DNA of 8,528 bases. It comes from Paracoccaceae bacterium (GTDB lineage Bacteria > Pseudomonadota > Alphaproteobacteria > Rhodobacterales > Rhodobacteraceae). Shown here in pieces: positions 1 through 6,328 of the stretch; within the stretch, counting starts at the first letter, position 1; every line of letters starts with the position of its first letter. The position numbers and the translations under genes were made by a program. The notes under the pieces were generated by a model. It did no database searches and was not told where the DNA came from. It worked only from the letters and a program-made list of their open reading frames with translations. The DNA is taken from the NCBI GenBank assembly GCA_015487335.1, contig WFPZ01000137.1, positions 1 to 8,528 of the forward strand. The letters are read 5' to 3'.

Positions 1-268
1 CCCCGGTGGCGAGGCGCATCTGCGGCGCGTGGGGCCGGAAGGGGGCGACGAGGAATTCGAGGCCTATCTTTTCCTGCGCAAGAACCCCTTCGGCGTGCAT
101 TTCGAGCGCTGGCGCCACGCCCATGGCTGCGGCAAGTGGTTTCACGCCGCCCGCGATACGGTGACGCTGGAGGTCTACGGCACCTACCCGGCCCAGACGG
201 ACCGTCCGCCGGCCGCCATCGTGCGGGCAATCCGCAAGCGCCACCCGCAATGGGAGGGCTGGACATGA
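1..268 (+). CDS. soxD: Sarcosine oxidase delta subunit (5' end missing)
   Basis: This is the small zinc-binding subunit of the heterotetrameric, cytoplasmic sarcosine oxidase, which converts sarcosine plus tetrahydrofolate and O2 to glycine, methylene-tetrahydrofolate and H2O2. The reading frame is open from base 2 to the TGA at 266-268, giving 88 visible residues. The SoxD-type core is present: an acidic stretch, then AYLFLRKNPFG (visible residues 21-31), then ERWRHAHGCGKWF and ARDTVT. The HxxxC pair (visible H39 and C43) fits the His and Cys that, as I recall for this family, complete the zinc site with two N-terminal cysteines. Those cysteines lie in the roughly 20 residues lost upstream. 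An internal GTG at 29 could look like a start, but the homologous sequence continues upstream of it. The C-terminal extension ending HPQWEGWT is of ordinary length. The stop overlaps the soxA start as ATGA, so the two genes are translationally coupled and belong to one operon, with the beta subunit gene expected further upstream. Confidence 0.93.
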   Translation, partial: PGGEAHLRRVGPEGGDEEFEAYLFLRKNPFGVHFERWRHAHGCGKWFHAARDTVTLEVYGTYPAQTDRPPAAIVRAIRKRHPQWEGWT

Positions 269-3200
269 GCATGCGCCTGCAGACGGGCGGGCGGCTGATC
301 GACCGCAGCCAGCCGCTCGATTTCACCTTCAACGGCCGGCGCCTGCGCGGCTATGCCGGCGATACCCTGGCCTCGGCGCTTCTGGCCAACGGGCAGATGC
401 TGGTGGCGCGCTCCTTCAAGTATCACCGCCCGCGCGGGGTGGTGGCCAGCGGCGCCGAGGAGCCCAACGCGCTGGTGGGGCTTGGCCGCGGCGCGCGCCA
501 CGAGCCCAACCAGCGCGCCACCACCATCGAGCTGTTCGCCGGCCTCGAGGCGGTCAGCCAGAACCACTGGCCGGGGCTCGAGTTCGACATCGGCGCGCTC
601 AACAACCTCGCCGCGCGTTTCCTGCCGGCGGGCTTCTACTACAAGACGTTCATGGCTCCGCGCGGAGCCTGGAAGCACCTGTTCGAGCCGCTGATCCGCC
701 GTGCTGCCGGTCTGGGCCGCGCCCCGGCCGGGCGCGACCCGGACAGCTACGAGCATTTCCACGTCCACGTGGACGTTCTGGTGATCGGCGGCGGCATCGC
801 CGGGCTGCAGGCGGCGCGCGCGGCGGCGGCATCGGGGGTGCGGGTGCTTCTGGCCGAGCAGAGCCCGCACTGGGGCGGGCGCGCCCCGGTTGACGGGGCG
901 CAGATCGAGGGGATCACGGCCGAAGAGTGGGTGAAGAATGCAGTCGAAGAGCTTGAAAAGTCAGATAATGTCAGCCTTCGCCTGCGCACCGTGGGGGCCG
1001 GCGTCTATGACCACGGATATGCCCTGCTGCACGAGCGCGTGGCCGATCATGCCCCCGGCGACGGCCGTCCCCGCCACCGGCTGTGGAAGGTGCGCGCCCG
1101 GCGCATCGTTACCGCCACCGGCGCGCTGGAGCGCCCGCTGGCCTTCGCCGGCAACGACCTGCCGGGCGTGATGCTGGCCTCGGCGGTGCGCGATTACCTG
1201 GTCAACTGGGCGGTCGCCCCGGCGGAGCGCACGGTGATCGTCACCAACAACGATGACGCCTACCGCACCGCGATCGCGCTTGCCGAGGCGGGGCTCGAGG
1301 TGCCGGCCGTCGTCGATGCCCGCCCGCAGGCAGATGGCCCGCTGGTGCAACGGGTGCGCGAGATGGGCATCCGCGTGGCGCAGGGGCGCGCCATCGCCGG
1401 GGTGAAGGGCTACAGGCGGGTGCGGGGCGTGAGCCTGTGCGCCCAGGCCGGAGAAGGCGCGCCGCTGGAAGAGATCGCCTGCGAGGCGGTGGCGATGTCG
1501 GGGGGCTGGTCGCCGGTGGTGCACCTGTGGTCGCACTGCGGCGGCAGGCTCGTGTGGGACGAGGGCAATGCGCATTTCCGCCCCGATCCGCAGCGCCCGC
1601 CCCGCGGCGCCGACGGGGCGCCCTTCGTGCATGCTGCCGGGGCGGCCAATGGCGCGATGACCACCGCCGAAGTGCTGCGCGATGCCCATGAGGCGGGCAG
1701 GGCGGCGGGCCGGGGCGCCGGTGGCAAGGCCTTGCGCCGCGCCGCCCCGAAGGCCGAGCCCGAAGAGGCTGCGCCGCTTTTGCCGGTGTGGCTCATGCCC
1801 CGGGGGGCGGGGGCGGACCGGCGCATGAAGATGTGGATCGATTTCCAGAATGACGTGAAGGTCTCCGATATCGAACTGGCCGCCCGCGAGGGCTATGAAA
1901 GCGTTGAGCACACCAAGCGCTACACCACGCTGGGGATGGCCACCGATCAGGGGAAGTTGAGCAATGTCAACGGACTGGCGGTGCTTTCCGAAGCGCTCGG
2001 CCAGCCGATTGCGCAAACCGGCACCACCACCTTCCGCCCGCCCTACACCCCGATCAGCTTCGGCGCCATCGCCGGCGAGGCGAAGGGCGACCTGTTCCAG
2101 CCCGTGCGGCGCACGCCCATGCACGGCTGGCACGAGGCCCGCGGCGCCCATTGGGAGCCGGTCGGCCAGTGGCGGCGGCCCTACTGCTATCCGCAACCGG
2201 GAGAGAGCATCGAGGATGCGGTGCGGCGCGAGGTGCGCAACACCCGCCAGGCGGTCGGCCTGCTCGATGCCTCCACCCTGGGCAAGATCCTGGTCAAGGG
2301 CCCCGATGCCGGCCGCTTTCTCGACATGATCTACACCAACATGATGAGCACCCTGCCCGTGGGCCGCTGCCGCTACGGGCTGATGTGCAACGAGAACGGC
2401 TTTCTGATCGATGACGGGGTGGTGGCGCGGCTTTCCGGGGACAGCTGGCTGTGCCACACCACCACCGGCGGGGCCGAGCGTATCCATGCCCACATGGAGG
2501 AATGGCTGCAGACCGAGTGGTGGGACTGGCGGGTGTTCACCGCCAATCTCACCGAGCAATACGCCCAGATCGCCGTGGTCGGACCGAAGGCGCGGGTGCT
2601 GCTGGAAAGGCTGGGGGGGATGGACCTCTCGAAGGAGGCGCTGCCCTTCATGGCGCTTGCCGAGGGCGGGCTCGGCGGGTTCGAGGCGCGGGTGTTCCGC
2701 ATCTCGTTCTCGGGCGAGCTGTCCTTCGAGGTCGCGGTGCCGGCGGGGCAGGGCCTGGCGCTGTGGGAAAGGCTGATCGAGGCCGGAGAGGATCTGGGCG
2801 TCATGCCCTACGGCACCGAGGCGCTGCACGTGATGCGCGCCGAGAAGGGGTTCATCATGATCGGGGATGAAACCGACGGCACGGTGATACCGCAGGATCT
2901 CGGCCTCGACTGGGCGATCTCGAAGAAGAAGGCCGATTACCTTGGCAAGCGGGCGCAGATGCGCAGCCACATGCGCGACCCGGGCCGCTGGCGGCTGGTG
3001 GGGCTGGAGACGCTCGACGGCTCGGTCCTGCCCGATGGCGCCTATGCCGTGGGCGAGGGCACCAACGAACACGGCCAGCGGGTGACGGTGGGGCGGGTGA
3101 CCTCCAGCTATTTCTCGCCCACCCTGGGGCGCGGCATCGCCCTGGGGCTGGTGAAGAACGGCCCCGAGAGGATGGGCGAGGTGCTGGAGTTTCCCACCAT

Positions 3201-3282
3201 CGACGGCGGCGGCAGGGTGATCCGGGCGCGTATCGTCGATCCGGTTTTCTACGACAGGGACGGGGAGAGGCAGAATGTCTGA
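265..3282 (+). CDS. soxA: Sarcosine oxidase alpha subunit
   Basis: The large subunit, 1005 residues, matches the usual length of about 1000. The N-terminal ~100 residues form the ferredoxin-like fold (LARSFKYHRPRG-type motif seen as ARSFKYHRPRG), with no cysteines to hold an iron-sulfur cluster, as is normal here. A dinucleotide-binding Rossmann motif, DVLVIGGGIAG, lies at residues 170-180, followed by ATGALERP near 284-291 and a second nucleotide-domain strand near 322. The family signature IDFQNDVKV and the stretch HTKRYTTLGMATDQGK occur from about 523. The C-terminal half, from about 614 (RRTPMHGWHEA) to the end, is a GcvT-like aminomethyltransferase domain that binds folate and receives the methylene group; RAEKGFIMIGDETDG at 858-872 is typical. 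The ATG at 265 is preferred over upstream in-frame starts because GGGAGGG (252-258) sits 6 nt before it and the upstream codons overlap real soxD. The 3' end overlaps soxG by 8 bp. A single-flavin amine oxidase relative acting on another N-methyl substrate cannot be excluded. Confidence 0.96.
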   Translation: MSMRLQTGGRLIDRSQPLDFTFNGRRLRGYAGDTLASALLANGQMLVARSFKYHRPRGVVASGAEEPNALVGLGRGARHEPNQRATTIELFAGLEAVSQNHWPGLEFDIGALNNLAARFLPAGFYYKTFMAPRGAWKHLFEPLIRRAAGLGRAPAGRDPDSYEHFHVHVDVLVIGGGIAGLQAARAAAASGVRVLLAEQSPHWGGRAPVDGAQIEGITAEEWVKNAVEELEKSDNVSLRLRTVGAGVYDHGYALLHERVADHAPGDGRPRHRLWKVRARRIVTATGALERPLAFAGNDLPGVMLASAVRDYLVNWAVAPAERTVIVTNNDDAYRTAIALAEAGLEVPAVVDARPQADGPLVQRVREMGIRVAQGRAIAGVKGYRRVRGVSLCAQAGEGAPLEEIACEAVAMSGGWSPVVHLWSHCGGRLVWDEGNAHFRPDPQRPPRGADGAPFVHAAGAANGAMTTAEVLRDAHEAGRAAGRGAGGKALRRAAPKAEPEEAAPLLPVWLMPRGAGADRRMKMWIDFQNDVKVSDIELAAREGYESVEHTKRYTTLGMATDQGKLSNVNGLAVLSEALGQPIAQTGTTTFRPPYTPISFGAIAGEAKGDLFQPVRRTPMHGWHEARGAHWEPVGQWRRPYCYPQPGESIEDAVRREVRNTRQAVGLLDASTLGKILVKGPDAGRFLDMIYTNMMSTLPVGRCRYGLMCNENGFLIDDGVVARLSGDSWLCHTTTGGAERIHAHMEEWLQTEWWDWRVFTANLTEQYAQIAVVGPKARVLLERLGGMDLSKEALPFMALAEGGLGGFEARVFRISFSGELSFEVAVPAGQGLALWERLIEAGEDLGVMPYGTEALHVMRAEKGFIMIGDETDGTVIPQDLGLDWAISKKKADYLGKRAQMRSHMRDPGRWRLVGLETLDGSVLPDGAYAVGEGTNEHGQRVTVGRVTSSYFSPTLGRGIALGLVKNGPERMGEVLEFPTIDGGGRVIRARIVDPVFYDRDGERQNV

Positions 3283-3847
3283 GGCCGGAGGTGCGCAGCC
3301 CCGCGCCGAATACCGGGGGTTCGTCACCATTCGCGAGGCGGCCCCTCGCGGCATGATCGCCCTGCGCGGCGATCTGGCCGACGAGGGCCTGCGCGGCGCG
3401 GTGAAGGCGCTGGTCGATCTGGAGGTGCCGGAGCGGGGGCGGATCGTGCTGTCGCGCCGGCGCGCGGTGGCCTGGATGTCGCCCGACGAGCTGCTGATCA
3501 TGCTGCCGCGCGGGCAGGCGGCCGCGGGCGTGGCAAAGCTGGGCCGGGCGCTGGCCGGCATCCATCATCTGGCGGCGGATGTCTCGGATGCCCGGGCGGT
3601 GTTTTCGCTTGAAGGCGAAGGCGCGCGCGTCCGCGAGGCGCTGGCCAAGCTCACCCCGGCCGATCTTTCGCCTGCCGCCTTCGGCCCCGGCCGGATCCGG
3701 CGCACGCGCCTGTCGCAGGTCTCCGCCGCCTTCTGGATGGCCGGCGAGGAGGCGTTCGAGCTGGTCTGCTTTCGCTCGGTGGCGCAATATGTCTTCGACC
3801 TGCTGGGCGCCGCGGCCCGGCCCGGCAGCGAGGTGGGCCATTTCTGA
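3275..3847 (+). CDS. soxG: Sarcosine oxidase gamma subunit
   Basis: The 190-residue gamma subunit of heterotetrameric sarcosine oxidase. In this family it has a GcvT-like fold and packs with the alpha and beta subunits rather than carrying its own cofactor. Recognisable SoxG stretches are AAPRGMIALRGDL (about residues 22-34), RAVAWMSPDELLIMLP (64-79), ADVSDARAVFSLEG (98-111) and RTRLSQVSAAFW (143-154), followed by FELVCFRSVAQYVFDLL. The ATG at 3275 is preceded by a purine-rich GGGGAGAGG (3262-3270) and overlaps the last codons of soxA by 8 bp, so translation is probably coupled and SoxG is made with SoxA. It is the last gene of the operon in this window, and the next gene starts 117 bp later. 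I see no strong terminator after it; only a short CGTC/GACG hairpin lies near 3850-3864. Some rhodobacterial genomes carry several sox-like operons, so the exact substrate is inferred from the family. Confidence 0.93.
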   Translation: MSEAGGAQPRAEYRGFVTIREAAPRGMIALRGDLADEGLRGAVKALVDLEVPERGRIVLSRRRAVAWMSPDELLIMLPRGQAAAGVAKLGRALAGIHHLAADVSDARAVFSLEGEGARVREALAKLTPADLSPAAFGPGRIRRTRLSQVSAAFWMAGEEAFELVCFRSVAQYVFDLLGAAARPGSEVGHF

Positions 3848-3964
3848 ACCGTCTTTCACGGACGCGACAGATATGCGCGCCGGCGGCATCGGGCTTGACG
3901 CCACCGCGATCACGGCTCAGGTATGGCCCGGACATTCAACCGCGAACAACAAGGGGGCTGACCC
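3848..3964. other. Intergenic region upstream of the SOD gene
   Basis: This 117 bp gap separates soxG from the superoxide dismutase gene and should hold the SOD promoter. A TTGACG hexamer at 3895-3900 resembles a sigma70 -35 box, but no good -10 box lies 16-18 nt downstream; the nearest TATG-containing hexamer (3922-3927) is 21 nt away. AAGGGGG at 3951-3957 is a strong Shine-Dalgarno sequence 7 nt before the SOD ATG. I see no clear OxyR, Fur or SoxR box. SOD might be partly read from the sox operon, since no strong terminator is visible. Confidence 0.4.
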
Positions 3965-4567
3965 ATGGCTTTCGAACTTCCCGATCTTCCCTATCCGCAT
4001 GACGCGCTGGCCGATCTCGGCATGTCCGCCGAGACGCTGGAATACCACCACGACCTGCACCACAAGGCCTATGTGGACAACGGCAACAAGCTGATCGCCG
4101 GCACCGAGTGGGAAGGCAAGTCGCTGGAAGAGATCATCACCGGCACCTACCAGCCCGGGGCGGTGGCCCAGAACGGCATCTTCAACAACATCTCGCAACT
4201 GTGGAACCACAACCAGTTCTGGGAGATGATGGGCCCGGGCGAAGACAAGAAGATGCCCGGCGAGCTGGAAAAGGCGCTGGTCGAATCCTTCGGTTCGGTC
4301 GAGAAGTTCAAGGAAGAGTTCACCGCCGCCGGCATCGGCCAGTTCGGCTCCGGCTGGGCTTGGCTGGTGAAGGACAAGGACGGTTCGCTCAAGGTCACCA
4401 AGACGGAAAACGGTGTCAACCCGCTGTGCTTCGGCCAGACCGCGCTTCTGGGCTGCGACGTGTGGGAGCATTCCTACTACATCGACTACCGCAACCGCCG
4501 GCCGGCCTATCTGCAGAACTTCCTCGACAGGCTGGTGAACTGGGAAAACGTCGCCTCGCGCATGTGA
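3965..4567 (+). CDS. sodB: Superoxide dismutase, iron type
   Basis: A 200-residue cytoplasmic superoxide dismutase of the Fe/Mn family; it converts superoxide to H2O2 and O2. The N-terminal alpha-hairpin starts FELPDLPYPHDAL, like E. coli SodB. The four metal ligands are H28 (EYHHD), H82 (WNHNQFW), D165 and H169 (DVWEHSYYIDYRN). Q78 in NNISQLWNH occupies the place of the active-site glutamine of Fe enzymes, where Mn enzymes have glycine, so Fe is the likelier metal; Mn or cambialistic use is not excluded. Relative to E. coli SodB there is a short insertion around residues 60-70 (TYQPGAVAQN) and an NPLCFGQTALLGCD loop before the DVWEH motif, features I associate with alphaproteobacterial enzymes. 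There is no signal peptide. The ATG at 3965 has a strong Shine-Dalgarno sequence at 3951-3957. The gene follows the H2O2-producing sarcosine oxidase operon, but a functional tie is only a guess since SOD makes H2O2 rather than removing it. A strong terminator follows at 4595. Confidence 0.96.
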   Translation: MAFELPDLPYPHDALADLGMSAETLEYHHDLHHKAYVDNGNKLIAGTEWEGKSLEEIITGTYQPGAVAQNGIFNNISQLWNHNQFWEMMGPGEDKKMPGELEKALVESFGSVEKFKEEFTAAGIGQFGSGWAWLVKDKDGSLKVTKTENGVNPLCFGQTALLGCDVWEHSYYIDYRNRRPAYLQNFLDRLVNWENVASRM

Positions 4568-4594
4568 CGCGCAAGGCGGTATCTTCCGGGTTTC

Positions 4595-4630
4595 GAAAGG
4601 CCCGCCCGGCCGGCCGCCGGCGGGCCTTTC
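4595..4630. terminator. Bidirectional intrinsic terminator
   Basis: The arms GAAAGGCCCGCC (4595-4606) and GGCGGGCCTTTC (4619-4630) are perfect reverse complements, making a 12 bp GC-rich stem with a 12 nt loop. Each strand ends the stem in TTTC, so either strand can act, although the T tract is short. It lies 28 nt after the SOD stop and 14 nt after the tryptophanase stop on the other strand, exactly between two convergent genes. Confidence 0.85.
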
Positions 4631-4643
4631 CCTTGCCCGGGCC

Positions 4644-6014
4644 TCAGTCCTCCAGCGGCGCGAAGGCGCAGGTGAAGTGGCGCATCAGGGGCGGCTCGCG
4701 GGTGATGCGGTAGCCCCTCAGCCGCGGCGCCAGATCGGCCAGTTCCTCGAAACATTCGACGATGTAGTCGGCGTGGCTCTGGGTATAGGTGCGCCGGGGC
4801 ATGGCAAGGCGCACCAGTTCCATCGCGGCGGGCTTTTCCGAGCCGTCGGGCTGACGGCCGAACATTACCGAGCCGATCTCGCAGGCGCGGATGCCGCCGA
4901 TCTCGTAGAGTGCCACCGCCAGGGCCTGGCCGGGGTAGTGCAGGGGGTCGATGTGGCTCAGCCAGCGTCTGGCATCGACGAACACCGCATGCCCGCCCGC
5001 CGGCCTGACCACCGGAATCCCCAGCGCCTCCAGCCGCTCGACGATGTAGGCGTTGGTGCGGATCCGGTAGCGCAGGTAATCCTCGTCGACGATCTCGGCC
5101 AGCCCCTGAGCCAGCGCCTCTAGGTCGCGCCCGGCCATGCCGCCGTAGGTGGGAAAGCCCTCGGTGCGGATCAGATGCCCGCGTGCCACCTCGGCCAGCG
5201 CGTCGTCGTTGAGCGCCAGCCAGCCGCCGATGTTGCCGAAGGCGTCCTTCTTGGCGCTCATGGTCATGCCGTCGGCCACTGCGAAACAGTCGCGCACGAT
5301 CTCGGGGATGGCGCGTGCTTCCTGCCCCGGTTCGCGGGTCTTGATGAACCAGGCGTTCTCGGCGAAGCGGCAGCCGTCGATGAAGAAGGGCTTGCCGAAT
5401 TCGCGGGCCAGCTCGGCGGTGGCGCGGATGTTCTCCAGGCTCGCCGGCTGGCCGCCGCCGGCGTTGTTGGTGATGGTGAGCATCACGCAGGGCACCGCCT
5501 CGCCATGCTCTTCGAGAAAGGCGCGCAGCTTCCCGATATCCATGTTGCCCTTGAACGGGTGTTCGCTGGCCGGGTCCTTGCCCTCCTCGATCACCAGATC
5601 GACGGCGCGCGCGCCGGAGGCCTCGATGTTGCCGCGGGTGGTGTCGAAATGGGTGTTGTTGGGGATCACCTGCCCCGGCCCGCCGAAGATGGAGAACAGG
5701 ATCGCCTCCGCCGCCCGCCCCTGGTGGGTGGGGATGACGTGCCGGAAGGGCATCAGCGCCTTCACCGCCGCCTCGAAACGGCTGAAGGAGGGCGAGCCGG
5801 CATAGCTTTCGTCGCCGCGCATCACCGCCGCCCATTGCGCCGAGGACATCGCCCCCGTGCCGGAATCGGTCAGCAGGTCGATCATCACGTCGCGGGCGGC
5901 CAGCGCGAAGAGGTTGTACTCGGCCGCCCGGATCAGCGCCTTGCGCTCCTGCCGGGTGGTCATGCGGATCGGCTCGACGGCCTTGATGCGGAAGGGTTCG
6001 ATGATGGTTTTCAT
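4644..6014 (-). CDS. tnaA: Tryptophanase (tryptophan indole-lyase)
   Basis: A 456-residue PLP enzyme of the beta-eliminating lyase family; it cleaves L-tryptophan to indole, pyruvate and ammonia in the cytoplasm. It opens EPFRIKAVEP and has the family blocks DLLTDSGTGAMS (48-59), GDESYAGS (67-74), PTHQGRAAE (95-103), NNAGGGQPAS (183-192), DGCRFAENAWFIK (213-225) and SAKKDA (253-258), where K256 should hold PLP. Other active-site residues seen are Y71, D213 and R216. Three positions separating tryptophanase from tyrosine phenol-lyase all look like tryptophanase: D124 in HFDTT (TPL has Thr), I380 in ACEIGS (TPL has Arg) and H446 in MRHFT (TPL has Phe). Activity on cysteine or S-alkylcysteines is also possible. 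The start at 6014 is chosen because the protein aligns from there, and AGGGAG lies 7 nt upstream; the in-frame extension to 6155 looks noncoding. No tnaB permease is in view, but a RarD-type transporter is divergent. No truncation or frameshift is seen. Confidence 0.95.
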   Translation of the reverse strand: MKTIIEPFRIKAVEPIRMTTRQERKALIRAAEYNLFALAARDVMIDLLTDSGTGAMSSAQWAAVMRGDESYAGSPSFSRFEAAVKALMPFRHVIPTHQGRAAEAILFSIFGGPGQVIPNNTHFDTTRGNIEASGARAVDLVIEEGKDPASEHPFKGNMDIGKLRAFLEEHGEAVPCVMLTITNNAGGGQPASLENIRATAELAREFGKPFFIDGCRFAENAWFIKTREPGQEARAIPEIVRDCFAVADGMTMSAKKDAFGNIGGWLALNDDALAEVARGHLIRTEGFPTYGGMAGRDLEALAQGLAEIVDEDYLRYRIRTNAYIVERLEALGIPVVRPAGGHAVFVDARRWLSHIDPLHYPGQALAVALYEIGGIRACEIGSVMFGRQPDGSEKPAAMELVRLAMPRRTYTQSHADYIVECFEELADLAPRLRGYRITREPPLMRHFTCAFAPLED

Positions 6015-6328
6015 TCCGGGGCTCCCTGACACAGGCCCCGGGGTGCTCGCGGCAATCCGGTTTCGCGACGGGGCCAACCGCGCCGCGGTTGCCCGTGGTC
6101 TGCCGCCGCGGCCCTTTCGGCCAGCCCGGCACCGCGGACCGCGCTCAGCGCCCAACGGATTGCGGGGGCCGTTCTTTCATGCCACGCCCGGCGGGTCAAG
6201 ACGCCGATGCCCGCGCAGCGGCCCTCCCGGCAGGCTGCAGGCCGCGCCGCCGCCTTCCGCGGGCGGCCTTGAACCTGCCGGCGATCCCGGCCACCCTGCG
6301 CCCGCAGGGGGCAGTAGGCGGAGCGAGC
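6015..6328. other. Divergent intergenic region between tnaA and rarD
   Basis: These 314 bases should hold the control signals for both divergent genes. Frames are open here on both strands, including 80 codons in frame upstream of rarD (from 6089), but the peptides are Arg/Pro/Ala-rich with no recognisable domain, as GC-rich noncoding DNA gives. No convincing sigma70 promoter is seen on either strand. Small perfect inverted repeats occur: CCCTGC/GCAGGG at 6294-6309 with a 4 nt loop, 11 nt before the rarD Shine-Dalgarno sequence, and GCCGCC/GGCGGC at 6249-6267. I find no TnaC-like leader peptide with an internal tryptophan codon on the minus strand. Confidence 0.5.
6016..6041 (-). promoter_or_regulatory. 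Hairpin over the tnaA ribosome binding region
   Basis: CCGGGGC at 6016-6022 and GCCCCGG at 6035-6041 are perfect reverse complements, giving a 7 bp all-GC stem with a 12 nt loop. In the tnaA transcript most of the AGGGAG Shine-Dalgarno sequence is in the loop, its last G begins the downstream arm, and the start codon follows that arm by one base. This could modulate ribosome access. In DNA this GC-rich a 7 bp repeat can also arise by chance. Confidence 0.4.

Noticed and set aside
29..268. Base 29 GTG as the true start of a 79-residue protein
   Set aside because: The frame is open to the window edge and SoxD needs N-terminal zinc ligands upstream, so the gene is simply cut by the window.
961..3561. 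An 866-codon open frame antisense to soxA and soxG
   Set aside because: It is a mirror of GC-rich codons on the coding strand. The peptide is Arg/His/Pro/Ala-rich with no domain, while the sense strand encodes clear SoxA and SoxG.
3895..3927. TTGACG with a downstream TATGGC as the SOD promoter
   Set aside because: The spacing is 21 nt, too long for a standard sigma70 promoter, and no better -10 box fits.
4507..6132. A 541-codon minus-strand frame overlapping tnaA
   Set aside because: It is a shifted frame of the tryptophanase gene with Arg-rich, low-complexity sequence; the tnaA frame has all family motifs.
6145..6180. An 11-residue minus-strand ORF upstream of tnaA as a TnaC-like leader
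   Set aside because: The peptide MKERPPQSVGR has no tryptophan, no ribosome binding site stands out and it does not resemble TnaC.
6249..6309. Short inverted repeats before rarD as a riboswitch or attenuator
   Set aside because: They are 6 bp GC-only stems, expected often by chance at this base composition, with no T tract and no conserved RNA motif visible.
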